Source: Steroidobacteraceae bacterium (GTDB lineage Bacteria > Pseudomonadota > Gammaproteobacteria > Steroidobacterales > Steroidobacteraceae). Taken from it: a stretch of 64,000 bases of DNA. The notes below the pieces were generated by a model, which was not told the origin of the DNA, searched no databases, and saw only the letters and a program-made list of their open reading frames with translations. The translations under genes were made by a program, and so were the position numbers. This document shows, piece after piece, positions 55,791 through 64,000 of the stretch (the first letter of the stretch is position 1; each line of letters begins with the position of its first letter). The stretch is from NCBI GenBank assembly GCA_019187495.1, contig JABAQN010000003.1, positions 95,969-159,968 on the forward strand, in the 5' to 3' direction.

Positions 55791-56603
55791 CTACACCGCA
55801 ATCGCGACGATCACGCTCGACGCCTTGAACAGGGCGGTTGCCTCGCGGCCGGCGGCGAGACCGAGGGTGCGGCTGCTCTCGTTGGTCACGACGGCGACGA
55901 TCGACATGCCGCCCGGCAGGTCCATCACGACCTCGGTGTTGACTGCGCCGGGCTGCACGCGGGAAATCGTGCCGGTGAGCCGGTTGCGGGCGGAAAACCT
56001 CGCGCCCTGATCGTCCGTCACGAGAATGATCGATGAGGATTTGACGAGCGCGCACGCCTCCGTGCCGACCCGCAGGCCGAGGTCCTGCGAACTCTCGCGC
56101 GTGACGATGGCCACGATGCGTTGCCCGCCGGCCGCCTCCAGTTCGATCTCGTCATTGACGGCGCCCTGCGTCACCTGCCGGACCTTGCCGAAGAACTGGT
56201 TGCGCGCACTCGTCTTCAACGCCATTCTCCTGATCAGCAGGTAGTCGTCGGCGATGCCTTCGACCTGGCGGCCGAGCGAGCCGAGGTATCGCCTGTGCTC
56301 CTGTTCGATGAGCCGAAAGTTCGATACCAGGCGCTCGCCACGCGGAGTCAATCGCGTGCCGCCTCCCCCTTTCCCGCCGGCGAGACGCTCGACGAGCGGT
56401 TCGCCCGCGAGATTGTTCATCGTGTCGATCGCGTCCCACGCGGCCTTGTAGCTCATGCCGACCGCCTTGGCCGCGCGCGTGATGGATCCGCTCCGGGCGA
56501 TTTGCGCGAGCAATGTCATGCGCCCGGCGCCACCGAGGTTCTCGCCCCCGACAGTCACCCAGATTGCGCCCTGCAGTTCGATGTCCGTGCTGCTTTCCGC
56601 CAT
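55791..56603 (-). CDS. modE: Molybdate-responsive regulator ModE
   Basis: 270 residues, the full ModE length. N-terminal winged helix (about 20-125; ARSGSITRAAKAVGMSYKAA, WDAIDTMNNLAGEPLVER) and two tandem Mop/TOBE domains (about 133-197 and 203-270), each starting SARN(Q/R) and containing GAVN plus an IVA(I/V)VT(R/N)ESS strand that binds molybdate or tungstate. No modABC genes are in the window; the only ModE-like box seen is before the TonB receptor gene. Convergent with the receptor unit. Confidence 0.95.
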   Translation of the reverse strand: MAESSTDIELQGAIWVTVGGENLGGAGRMTLLAQIARSGSITRAAKAVGMSYKAAWDAIDTMNNLAGEPLVERLAGGKGGGGTRLTPRGERLVSNFRLIEQEHRRYLGSLGRQVEGIADDYLLIRRMALKTSARNQFFGKVRQVTQGAVNDEIELEAAGGQRIVAIVTRESSQDLGLRVGTEACALVKSSSIILVTDDQGARFSARNRLTGTISRVQPGAVNTEVVMDLPGGMSIVAVVTNESSRTLGLAAGREATALFKASSVIVAIAV

Positions 56604-56636
56604 CGCCCGATCAGAGCATATCGCGTGCCGGCGACG

Positions 56637-57764
56637 CTAGCGGCCGGGGGCCACATCTTCATCGATGCTGATGACAATTTTCCCCCGTGCCCGCCCGGAT
56701 TCGAGGTAGCGGATCGCCTCGGGTACCTGCTCGAGCGTGAAGCGGCGATCGATGACCGGTGTCAGCTTGCCGCTGCGCATCAGGTCCGCCAGGGACGCGA
56801 GGTCTTCCGCATCGAGGCTTGCGAGGATCGGTTCCAGTTTCTGGCTCACGAACGGTGCGAGCAGCAGTGCCGCGAGGTCTCGCTTCAGCGGCCCGAGGAA
56901 GTGGCCGGTATCGAGCGAGCCGACGATCACCAGCGTGCCGCCCGGCTTCAACGCGCCAACGGTCGCGCGCAGCGGCCGGCTGGAGACCATGTCGACGATC
57001 AGGTCGTATTCGCCCGCCCGGCGTGTGAAATCCTCCCGAGCGTAGTCGATCACTTCATCGGCGCCGAGCGATCGCACGAGTTCGGCATTGCGCGCACTGC
57101 AGACGCCCGTGACATGGGCCCCGAGCGCCTTCGCAATCTGCACGGCAAAGGTGCCGACGCCGCCCGATGCGCCGTTGATCAGCACTTTCTGGCCAGGCTG
57201 AAGGTGTCCCTTGTCGCGCAGCGCCTGCAACGCGGTGACGCCCGCGATCGGCACGGACGCCGCCTGTTCGAAGCTGACGTTGCCGGGCTTCATCGCGATG
57301 GCGCGCGATTCGCGCACCACCACGTACTCGCCATAGGCGCCCGTTCGCCCGCCAAAAACGGCCTCGCCGGGCTTGAAGCGGGTGACGTCTTTGCCGACTG
57401 CTGCCACGGTGCCGGCGAAGTCGACGCCGAGCGACGGCAACTTCGGCGCACCGATGCCGGCATCGATGCGCACGAGGTACGGTGTGCCGCGAAGGTAATG
57501 CCAGTCGAGCGGATTGGCAGCGGCCGCGTGCACGCGCACCAGTACGCCGTCGTCCGGCAATGCGGGCCGGGCGACCGTTTCGACGCGCAGGACTTCCGGT
57601 CCGCCGTAACAGCGAAAGGTGATCGCCCGCATGGTGGGCGTGTCGGCAGCGGGCGGCGGTGCGCTTGCGCAGGGCGCGTCGTGACCCAGGTATGCGAGTG
57701 ACGCCACGATCGCGAGGACGAGTGTCGCGACGAGACCACCGAGGATCTTGTATCTCTTTTTCAT
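56637..57764 (-). CDS. Membrane-anchored zinc-independent MDR oxidoreductase
   Basis: 375 residues. An N-terminal helix (about 4-24, GGLVATLVLAIVASLAYLG) precedes a complete medium-chain reductase of the quinone-oxidoreductase type: AITFRCYGGPEVLRVETV, GVDFAGTVAAVGKDV, NADPH fold GASGGVGTFAVQIAKALG. Zinc cysteines are absent. Most homologues are soluble; the added anchor with ASAPPPAADTP linker would place the enzyme on the membrane, or in the periplasm if the helix acts as an export signal. ATG at 57764 chosen, six bases after GATAGT. Substrate unknown. Confidence 0.85.
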   Translation of the reverse strand: MKKRYKILGGLVATLVLAIVASLAYLGHDAPCASAPPPAADTPTMRAITFRCYGGPEVLRVETVARPALPDDGVLVRVHAAAANPLDWHYLRGTPYLVRIDAGIGAPKLPSLGVDFAGTVAAVGKDVTRFKPGEAVFGGRTGAYGEYVVVRESRAIAMKPGNVSFEQAASVPIAGVTALQALRDKGHLQPGQKVLINGASGGVGTFAVQIAKALGAHVTGVCSARNAELVRSLGADEVIDYAREDFTRRAGEYDLIVDMVSSRPLRATVGALKPGGTLVIVGSLDTGHFLGPLKRDLAALLLAPFVSQKLEPILASLDAEDLASLADLMRSGKLTPVIDRRFTLEQVPEAIRYLESGRARGKIVISIDEDVAPGR

Positions 57765-57770
57765 CGGCAC

Positions 57771-57776
57771 ACTATC
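57771..57776 (-). promoter_or_regulatory. -10-like element placed for a leaderless MDR message
   Basis: GATAGT on the minus strand, six bases before the MDR ATG. Weak hexamer, but with the recurring spacing. Confidence 0.25.
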
Positions 57777-57865
57777 CGCGTGTTGCACGCTGGCCGCCAG
57801 TGATGCGCGACGAATGGCGGGCGCGATCTTTGATGGTACGCAGCAGTGCTAGACTCGCGCGTCCC

Positions 57866-59614
57866 ATGCGATTCATGTCCACCCATCGAGCCGGCGCAGT
57901 CGCCGGCATTTCGCGTCGCCGGTTCGTCCAGGGTCTCTCCGCAGGCGGCGCGCTCGCGGGTCTCGGTGCGCATCGCTTTGCCGCGGGGCGCATGCCCGCC
58001 GGTGGCCCCGCGCCGGTTCTCGCCGGAACGCAGTTCGATCTGACGATCGGGGAGGCGCCCGTCAACTTCACGGGACGCGAGCGCACCGCGACCACGGTGA
58101 ACGGCACCTTGCCGGGGCCCACGCTGCGCTGGCGCGAAGGTGACTTCGTGACGCTGCGCGTCCGCAATGCGCTCGCCGCCGCGCGTACATCGCTGCATTG
58201 GCACGGCATCCTGCTCCCGGCGAACATGGACGGCGTGCCGGGCCTCAGCTTTGACGGCATCGCGCCCGGCGGGTCGTACCTGTACCGCTTCCGGGTGCGC
58301 CAGGCCGGCACGTACTGGTACCACAGCCATTCGATGTTCCAGGAGCAGGCGGGGCTCTACGGCGCCATCGTCGTCGATCCGCGCGAACCGGCGCCCTTCC
58401 GCCACGACCGTGAACACGTGGTGCTCCTGTCGGACTGGACGGACCTCGACCCGGCCGCCCTCTTCCGTCGCATGAAGAAGGATTCGTCGTTCGACAATTA
58501 TTACCAGCGCACCGTCGGTGATTTCGCGGCGGACGTGCGCCGGCTCGGCTGGTCCGGTGCGCTCGCGGATCGCAAGGCCTGGGGCGAAATGCGCATGACG
58601 CCAACCGATCTCTCGGACGTCAACGCGAACACCTACACCTATCTGGTGAACGGTGTGACGCCCGCCGGGAACTGGACCGGGCTCTGCGCGCGGGGCGAGA
58701 AGGTGCTGCTGCGCTTCATCAATGGCTCGGCGATGACCTATTTCGATGTACGCATCCCTGGCCTCGGGATGACCGTGGTGGCGGCCGACGGCCAGTACAT
58801 CCACCCGGTCACGGTCGATGAGTTCCGCATCGCCGTCGCCGAGACCTTCGACGTGCTCGTCGAGCCGTCCGGGCAGGAAGCGTGGACGATTTTCGCACAG
58901 GACTCGGCGCGCACCGGCTATGCGCGCGGCACGCTCGCCCTGCGCGAGGGGCTCGCGGCGCCGATCCCGCCGCTCGACCCGCGCCCCATCCTCACGATGG
59001 ATGACATGGGCCACGGTGGCATGGATCACGGCGCCATGGATCACAGCGCGATGGACCACAGCGGCCATGACATGCCTGGCATGCCCGCGATGCAAACGCA
59101 TCCCGCGACCGAACATGGCAATCCGCTGGTCGACATGCAGACGATGAGTCCGGCGCCGAAGCTCGACGATCCGGGCATCGGCTTGCGCGGAAATGGTCGC
59201 AACGTGCTCACTTACGCCGCGATGCGCAGCCTGTTCGATGACCCGGATGGACGCGAGCCGGGCCGCGAGCTCGAGTTGCACCTGACGGGCCACATGGAGA
59301 AGTTCGCGTGGTCGTTCAACGGACTCAGGTTCATGGACGCCGAACCGCTGCGCCTGAAGTACGGCGAGCGCCTGCGCGTCGTGCTCGTCAACGACACGAT
59401 GATGTCGCATCCGATCCACCTCCACGGTTTGTGGAGCGATGTGGAAGATGACCACGGAGCGTTTCACCTGCGCAAGCACACTGTCGACATGCCGCCGGGC
59501 ACGCGGCGCGGCTACCGCGTCCGCGCCGACGCGCTCGGGCGCTGGGCCTACCACTGCCATCTGCTGTATCACATGGAAGCCGGCATGATGCGCGAGGTCA
59601 GGGTCGAGGAATGA
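57866..59614 (+). CDS. copA: Multicopper oxidase CopA
   Basis: Periplasmic copper-resistance oxidase, 582 residues, exported folded by Tat (SRRRFVQGLSAGGALAGL). Copper motifs: LHWHGILL, YWYHSHSMFQEQ, HPIHLHGLW and YHCHLLYHMEAGMM, supplying the T1 and T2/T3 sites. A Met/His-rich insert near residues 374-400 (repeats of MDHGAMDHS) binds extra copper. Expected to oxidise Cu(I). Operon with copB and a cytochrome fusion. ATG at 57866 or 57875; TAGACT ten bases upstream could be the -10. No CopR-type box seen. Confidence 0.95.
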   Translation: MRFMSTHRAGAVAGISRRRFVQGLSAGGALAGLGAHRFAAGRMPAGGPAPVLAGTQFDLTIGEAPVNFTGRERTATTVNGTLPGPTLRWREGDFVTLRVRNALAAARTSLHWHGILLPANMDGVPGLSFDGIAPGGSYLYRFRVRQAGTYWYHSHSMFQEQAGLYGAIVVDPREPAPFRHDREHVVLLSDWTDLDPAALFRRMKKDSSFDNYYQRTVGDFAADVRRLGWSGALADRKAWGEMRMTPTDLSDVNANTYTYLVNGVTPAGNWTGLCARGEKVLLRFINGSAMTYFDVRIPGLGMTVVAADGQYIHPVTVDEFRIAVAETFDVLVEPSGQEAWTIFAQDSARTGYARGTLALREGLAAPIPPLDPRPILTMDDMGHGGMDHGAMDHSAMDHSGHDMPGMPAMQTHPATEHGNPLVDMQTMSPAPKLDDPGIGLRGNGRNVLTYAAMRSLFDDPDGREPGRELELHLTGHMEKFAWSFNGLRFMDAEPLRLKYGERLRVVLVNDTMMSHPIHLHGLWSDVEDDHGAFHLRKHTVDMPPGTRRGYRVRADALGRWAYHCHLLYHMEAGMMREVRVEE

Positions 59615-60480
59615 GCGCGACGCGATCCGGCATATGTGGCGCGCTGGTGCTCGCCGTCGCGCTTTCGGGTATTTCCCGCGCGCAGCAGCACGATCACGGC
59701 CAGATGGACCATGGCCAGATGGACCATGGCGGGATGCAGCACGACACGCCGGCACCGGCTCGAGGCGAACTCCGTACGGCGATTCCTCCGCTCACGGACG
59801 AGGATCGCCGCGCGGCGTTCCCGGCGTTGACGCAGCCGATGCAGCATGCGCGTGGATTGAACGGCTTCCTGCTCGCCAATCGGATCGAGGCGCGGGATGC
59901 CGACCCGGGTACGGCGCTCGGGTGGGAAGTGAGCGGCTGGCTGGGTTCGGACCTGGATCGCGCATGGTTGCGTTCGGAGGGCGAACGCCGCGGCGGCCGG
60001 ACAGAGGCCGCCGATGTCGAACTGCTGTACGGGCACAGCATCGCGCGCTGGTGGGATGTCCTCGCGGGCGTTCGCCACGATTTCGCGCCGGGCGATTCGC
60101 AGGCCTGGGCGGCGGTGGGCTTGCAGGGCCTGGCCCCGTACAAGTTCGAAATGGCGGCGACGGCCTATTTCGGCGAAGCGGGCCGGACAGCGGCGCGTCT
60201 TGAAATCGAGTACGAGTTGCTGCTGACGAACCGGCTGATCCTGCAGCCGCAGATCGAAGTGGCGCTCTTCGGCAAGGCCGATCCCGCGCGGGGCATCGGA
60301 TCAGGCGTGTCGACCGCAGAGGCCGGCCTGCGCCTGCGCTACGAGATTCGTCGGCGCTTCGCGCCGTATCTCGGTGTTGGCTACGAGCGCGCCTTCGGCG
60401 AAACGTCCGATGCGCGCCGCGGCGACGGAGAAGACACGGGCAGCGTGCGCGTCGTCGCGGGCCTTCGAACCTGGTTTTGA
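59611..60480 (+). CDS. copB: Copper resistance outer-membrane protein CopB
   Basis: 289 residues. Signal peptide about 1-24, short His/Met-rich copper segment (HDHGQMDHGQMDHGGMQHD), then a beta barrel of 12 or so strands beginning MQHARGLNGFLLANRIEARD and closing with a terminal Phe (AGLRTWF). The WEVSGWLGSDLDRAWLRSEG block is the CopB signature. The ATG overlaps the copA stop. Confidence 0.95.
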   Translation: MSATRSGICGALVLAVALSGISRAQQHDHGQMDHGQMDHGGMQHDTPAPARGELRTAIPPLTDEDRRAAFPALTQPMQHARGLNGFLLANRIEARDADPGTALGWEVSGWLGSDLDRAWLRSEGERRGGRTEAADVELLYGHSIARWWDVLAGVRHDFAPGDSQAWAAVGLQGLAPYKFEMAATAYFGEAGRTAARLEIEYELLLTNRLILQPQIEVALFGKADPARGIGSGVSTAEAGLRLRYEIRRRFAPYLGVGYERAFGETSDARRGDGEDTGSVRVVAGLRTWF

Positions 60481-60481
60481 G

Positions 60482-61492
60482 ATGGGGTGGACGATGAATG
60501 CGACCTTCAGGACCGTGTTACTGACTCTCGTTGCGACGGCCGTGCTCGCGCTTGCCGCGCTTGCAGCGTTCGCCTGGTCGGGCAGGTATGGCATCGGCGC
60601 GGATGCGCCGCACTCGGCGCCCGTGACGGCATTCGTCGCAAGCGTCCGCGATCACTCGATACGCGCACGCGCCGCTGCCATCGCCGTTCCGGCCGATCTT
60701 TCGAGCGAAGACCGCATTCGGCAGGGCGCCGGCAACTACGATGCGATGTGCGCGACGTGCCATCTGGCGCCGGGCGTAGGGGCGAGTGAGTTGAGCCGCG
60801 GGCTCTACCCTGCCCCGCCGCGGCTCGATCGCGTAAAGATCGATCCGGCGGCGGCGTTCTGGGTCGCGAAGCACGGCATCAAGGCCTCCGGCATGCCGGC
60901 CTGGGGCAAGAGCATGGGCGACGAATACCTGTGGAACATGGTCGCGTTCCTCGGTGCCCTTCCCGGCCTCGATGCCGGCAAGTACCGCGAACTCGTCGCG
61001 CAAAGCGGCGGGCATTCGCATGACGACGGTGAGCACGGTGATGACGGGCACGATCACGAACATGGCGCGGATCACCACGATGCCGTGCAGCCGGGGGGAC
61101 CCGCCATCGACCCGGGCGCTGCCGCCGCGGTCGCGGTCGTCGACGCTTTCGGGGCGGCGCTCGCCGCGGGCGATCTCGCGGGCGTGAAGCGCATGCTCGA
61201 TCCGGCCGTCCTCGTGCTCGAGGGCGGCGGCGCCGAGCGCAGTCGCGACGAATACATGGATCATCACGCGGGTGCGGACGCTGCTTTCCTCGAGGGTGCG
61301 CATGTGACGCGCACCAACCGCACAGCCCGGGCGAGTGGCGATCTCGCCTGGGTTGCGACGGAGAGCACGATCCACGCGCACGGCGTGAAACCGCAGACGC
61401 TCGCGAGCAGCGAAACCATGGTCCTCGCCCGGCGCGACGGCGCCTGGCGCATCGTGCAGATCCACTGGTCGTCACGCCCCGGCGGGACTTGA
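60482..61492 (+). CDS. Fusion: membrane-anchored cytochrome c, His-rich linker and DUF4440/SnoaL-like domain
   Basis: 336 residues. Anchor about 10-32; mono-haem cytochrome c with CATCH at 90-94 and axial M138 (GIKASGMPAWG); a linker at 178-199 with ten histidines and many acidic residues (HSHDDGEHGDDGHDHEHG); then a cone-fold domain (about 208-336; AVAVVDAFGAALAAGDLAGV, RDGAWRIVQIHWSS) of the DUF4440 type. It starts one base after the copB stop. It may pass electrons from CopA copper oxidation and bind surplus metal; both are inference. An ATG at 60494 is also possible. Confidence 0.85.
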   Translation: MGWTMNATFRTVLLTLVATAVLALAALAAFAWSGRYGIGADAPHSAPVTAFVASVRDHSIRARAAAIAVPADLSSEDRIRQGAGNYDAMCATCHLAPGVGASELSRGLYPAPPRLDRVKIDPAAAFWVAKHGIKASGMPAWGKSMGDEYLWNMVAFLGALPGLDAGKYRELVAQSGGHSHDDGEHGDDGHDHEHGADHHDAVQPGGPAIDPGAAAAVAVVDAFGAALAAGDLAGVKRMLDPAVLVLEGGGAERSRDEYMDHHAGADAAFLEGAHVTRTNRTARASGDLAWVATESTIHAHGVKPQTLASSETMVLARRDGAWRIVQIHWSSRPGGT

Positions 61493-61529
61493 TGGCCTCG
61501 CGCGGATGCCTGCCTCGTGCGCCGGTGAA

Positions 61530-62006
61530 TCAGCGCCGCAGGAGCGGCAGCTGCGTCGTCTCCTTCACCACGGTCATCGCGATCGACGAACTGAACGACT
61601 GGATGCCGGGAATCTTCGACAGGTGATCGAGGAAGAATGCTTCATAGGCCTTGATGTCGCGCGCGACGATGCGCAGCAGGAAGTCCCAGTCGCCCATCAG
61701 CGTGTAGCACTCGAGCACTTCGGGGTGGCGGCGGATGGCCTGGTCGAAGCGCCCGAGATTGTCGCGCCCGTGGGCGACGAGTTTCACGTGGGCGAACACC
61801 GTGACCCCGAGGCCCACCTTCTCGCGATCGAGCAGGGCGACCCGTTCACGGATGACCCCCTGCTCCTCGAGGCGCTTCACGCGCCGCCAGCACGTGGTGA
61901 CCGCGAGGTCCACCCGTTCGGCCAGTTCGGCGGCGGACAGCGCCCCATCCCTTTGCAGGACGTCGAGGAGCCGGAGGTCGGTGCGGTCGAGCCCCGGGTG
62001 GTCCAT
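61530..62006 (-). CDS. Lrp/AsnC-family regulator (BkdR-like)
   Basis: 158 residues: helix-turn-helix 4-60 (LDRTDLRLLDVLQRDGALSA, VTTCWRRVKRLEEQG) and a RAM ligand domain (CYTLMGDWDFLLRIVARD). Divergent from branched-chain dehydrogenase genes, as BkdR is in Pseudomonas putida, where it activates bkd in response to branched-chain amino acids. Ribosome site GAGGGAAGA before the ATG at 62006; an inverted repeat lies 23 bp upstream. Confidence 0.92.
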   Translation of the reverse strand: MDHPGLDRTDLRLLDVLQRDGALSAAELAERVDLAVTTCWRRVKRLEEQGVIRERVALLDREKVGLGVTVFAHVKLVAHGRDNLGRFDQAIRRHPEVLECYTLMGDWDFLLRIVARDIKAYEAFFLDHLSKIPGIQSFSSSIAMTVVKETTQLPLLRR

Positions 62007-62028
62007 TCTTCCCTCAAAATGACGATAA

Positions 62029-62046
62029 TTGGAATGCCCGTTCCAA
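62029..62046. promoter_or_regulatory. Inverted repeat in the regulator/bkd gap
   Basis: TTGGAA-N6-TTCCAA, perfect 6-bp arms within the 124-bp gap between the Lrp-type gene and bkdA1. A likely site for the Lrp-type protein. Confidence 0.45.
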
Positions 62047-62130
62047 ATTCTCGGCTTTGCCGGTCCCCTTTGCAATGCAGAGGGCGGGTGACTGGCGCAT
62101 AGTGGGCGGCGGAGTCCCGGGAGTCGCGAC

Positions 62131-63372
62131 ATGCCGAATCGACTGCGTTCGAGGCTGCACGTTCCAAAGCCGCCGGCACGGCCGGGGCACAAGTCGGATT
62201 TCAGCTACCTGAAGCTGCAGCCGGCCGGCGCCCAGCCGAGGCCGGATGTGCGCATCTCCGCGCAGGCCACGCTGCCGCTCGCCACGGGGCTGGTGCGCGT
62301 GCTCGACGACAACCACGCAGCCGTCGGCGCATGGGATCCGCACCTCGAGCCGGAAATCCTGCAGGCCGGCCTGCGCCACATGTTGCTCACGCGCGTTTTC
62401 GACGATCGCATGCAGCGCACGCAGCGCCAGGGCCGCATCTCCTTCTACATGCGCTCCTATGGTGAAGAGGCTGTCTCGGTTGCGCAGGCCATGGCGCTGC
62501 GGCCGGGCGACATGCTGTTCCCGTCCTATCGCAACCAGGGCCTCTACATGGTGCGCGGACGGCCGCTCGTCGAGCTCATGTGCCAGTTGCTGTCGAACAC
62601 GCGCGACATGTGCAAGGGCCGCCAGCTGCCCGTGATGTATCACTGGCGACAGGGCAACATTTTCTCGATCTCGGGCAACCTCACGACGCAGTTCCCGCAG
62701 GCGGTCGGCTGGGCGATGGCGGCGGCGATCAAGGGCGAGGACCATGTGGCCTCGACCTGGATCGGCGAAGGCTCGAGCGCCGAAGGCGATTTCCACGCGG
62801 GCATGGTGTTCGCCGAGGTGTACCAGGCGCCGGTGCTGCTCAACATCGTCAACAACCAGTGGGCGATCTCCACGTTCCAGGGCTTTGCCGGTGGCGAGAA
62901 GTCCACTTTCGCGGCGCGCGGTCCGGGCTATGGCGTGCCGGGCATCCGCGTGGACGGCAACGATTTCCTCGCGGTCTACGCAGTCACGCAATGGGCCGCG
63001 GACCGGGCGCGCAAGGGCGGCGGGCCGACGCTCATCGAACATGTCACCTATCGGGCCGCGGCGCATTCCACGAGCGACGATCCCTCGCGCTACCGGCCGA
63101 AGGACGAGTACCTGGGCTGGCCACTCGGCGATCCCGTCGATCGCCTGAAGGCGCACCTGATTGCCCAGGGAGCCTGGAGCGATGAGCGCCATGCGGCGCT
63201 CACGAAGGAGCTCGAGGACGAAGTGGGCGCTTCGTGGAAAGCGGCCACGCAGTACGGCACATTGAATGAAGGGCCGCGGCTCGACCCGGATCTGATGTTC
63301 GAGGACGTGTTCAAGGACATGCCGGCGCATCTCGCGCGCCAGCGCGACCAGCTGCGCTCGGAGAGGAGCTGA
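62131..63372 (+). CDS. bkdA1: Branched-chain 2-oxoacid dehydrogenase E1 alpha subunit
   Basis: 413 residues (P. putida BkdA1 has 410). Thiamine-diphosphate enzyme that decarboxylates 2-oxo acids from valine, leucine and isoleucine. TDP fold GEGSSAEGDFHAGM then NNQWAIS; phosphorylation-loop region HSTSDDPSRYRPKDEY; substrate helix FYMRSYGEEAVSVAQAMAL. The long N-terminal extension and the SYGEEA block separate it from pyruvate dehydrogenase E1 alpha. Followed after 3 bp by the beta subunit gene. Confidence 0.93.
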   Translation: MPNRLRSRLHVPKPPARPGHKSDFSYLKLQPAGAQPRPDVRISAQATLPLATGLVRVLDDNHAAVGAWDPHLEPEILQAGLRHMLLTRVFDDRMQRTQRQGRISFYMRSYGEEAVSVAQAMALRPGDMLFPSYRNQGLYMVRGRPLVELMCQLLSNTRDMCKGRQLPVMYHWRQGNIFSISGNLTTQFPQAVGWAMAAAIKGEDHVASTWIGEGSSAEGDFHAGMVFAEVYQAPVLLNIVNNQWAISTFQGFAGGEKSTFAARGPGYGVPGIRVDGNDFLAVYAVTQWAADRARKGGGPTLIEHVTYRAAAHSTSDDPSRYRPKDEYLGWPLGDPVDRLKAHLIAQGAWSDERHAALTKELEDEVGASWKAATQYGTLNEGPRLDPDLMFEDVFKDMPAHLARQRDQLRSERS

Positions 63373-63375
63373 GCC

Positions 63376-64000
63376 GTGGCCAGGATGAACATGATCCAGG
63401 CGCTGAATTCGGCAATGGACGTCATGCTCGACCGCGACCCCGGCGTCGTCGTGCTCGGCGAGGACGTCGGGTACTTCGGTGGCGTATTCCGCACGACCGA
63501 CGGGCTGCAACGCAAGTACGGCGAACATCGCGTGCTCGACACGCCGATCTCGGAGCTCGGCATCGTCGCGAGCGCGATCGGCATGGCGGTGAACGGCCTG
63601 CGCCCGGTCGCCGAGATCCAGTTCGCGGATTACATCTATCCGGGCTATGACCAGATCGTGAGCGAACTCGCGCGCCTGCGCTATCGCAGCGCCGGCGAGT
63701 TCTTCGCGCCGGTCACGATCCGCACGCCCTGCGGCGGCGGCATTCGCGGCGGGCAGACCCATTCGCAGAGCCCCGAGGCGATCTTCGCGCACATCTGCGG
63801 CATCAAGGTCGTGATGCCCTCGAACCCGTACGATGCGAAGGGCCTGCTGATCGCGGCGATCGAGGATGACGACCCGGTGATCTTCCTCGAGCCGAAGCGG
63901 CTCTACAACGGGCCGTTCGACGGCGATCCGGACAAGCCTGCCGTGCCGTGGAGCGCGCACGCGCGCGGCGAAGTGCCCGAGGGGCACTACACCGTGCCGA
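63376..64000 (+). CDS. bkdA2: Branched-chain 2-oxoacid dehydrogenase E1 beta subunit, N-terminal part (cut by window edge)
   Basis: 208 codons of an expected 340-350 are present. Opening [60 protein letters not shown] and [20 protein letters not shown] are typical of E1 beta; [20 protein letters not shown] follows. The start is GTG at 63376, seven bases after GAGGAG; ATG at 63385 is possible. E2 and E3 genes would be expected to the right. Confidence 0.93.
   Translation, partial: MARMNMIQALNSAMDVMLDRDPGVVVLGEDVGYFGGVFRTTDGLQRKYGEHRVLDTPISELGIVASAIGMAVNGLRPVAEIQFADYIYPGYDQIVSELARLRYRSAGEFFAPVTIRTPCGGGIRGGQTHSQSPEAIFAHICGIKVVMPSNPYDAKGLLIAAIEDDDPVIFLEPKRLYNGPFDGDPDKPAVPWSAHARGEVPEGHYTVP

Noticed and set aside
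59696..59740. Direct DNA repeat in copB
   Set aside because: It is the coding repeat for His/Met copper-binding motifs, not a mobile or regulatory repeat.

Overview
The window is about 68-70% GC, gene-dense and almost fully coding. No stretch over 300 bases lacks a gene. It reads as chromosome of a free-living, respiratory gammaproteobacterium. Evidence for that placement: uvrC-pgsA followed by tRNA-Gly/Cys/Leu (the E. coli order), purB near mnmA-nudJ, a complete ccmABCDEFGHI operon, TonB-dependent uptake, a glyoxylate shunt and a bkd cluster with a divergent Lrp-type regulator. I cannot name the genus. Both window edges cut genes (acnA on the left, bkdA2 on the right).

Layout. 1-9.3 kb: acnA, a cysteine-synthase-like gene coupled to mnmA, nudJ, an unknown gene and purB on the minus strand; fumC, nudL and mazG on the plus strand. 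9.3-12.4 kb: PepSY protein, PhoPQ-like two-component pair, YebC protein. 12.4-15.2 kb: two-gene lysine catabolic operon. 15.2-16.6 kb: class II DAHP synthase. 16.6-24.3 kb: a tightly overlapping respiratory operon behind a perfect FNR/DNR box. It encodes a ba3-like haem-copper enzyme whose active-site tyrosine is replaced by glutamine (resembling norSY-senC nitric oxide reductases), a second haem-copper-like protein lacking the CuB histidine pair, and a cytochrome b/2Fe-2S/flavin reductase fusion. 24.3-28.8 kb: RamB/ScfR-type regulator divergent from aceBA. 28.8-32.4 kb: family 5 uracil-DNA glycosylase, uvrC, pgsA, three tRNAs. 32.4-36.8 kb: MacAB-type ABC exporter. 36.8-43.4 kb: cytochrome c maturation. 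43.4-49.7 kb: MaoC protein, rhomboid protease, NhaD-like antiporter, tdh, LysR/pirin pair, YceI. 49.7-50.6 kb: Xre-RES toxin-antitoxin. 50.7-53.1 kb: an IS1595-type transposon with four passenger genes, 27-bp imperfect inverted repeats and an 8-bp target duplication. 53.1-56.6 kb: TonB-dependent receptor, periplasmic molybdopterin-fold protein and modE; a 24-nt ModE-like box overlaps the receptor promoter. 56.6-61.5 kb: membrane-anchored MDR reductase, then copA-copB and a cytochrome c/DUF4440 fusion. 61.5-64 kb: Lrp-type regulator and branched-chain 2-oxoacid dehydrogenase E1 genes.

The two best candidates for an undescribed system are the FNR-controlled double haem-copper operon (NO or O2 chemistry with an NAD(P)H-linked cytochrome b fusion) and the ModE-controlled TonB receptor (possible outer-membrane uptake of molybdate or a Mo compound). 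Another recurring signal is a -10-like hexamer placed 6-7 nt before the start codon of at least nine genes, suggesting common leaderless transcription. All functions are inferred from reading the sequence; no database search was possible.
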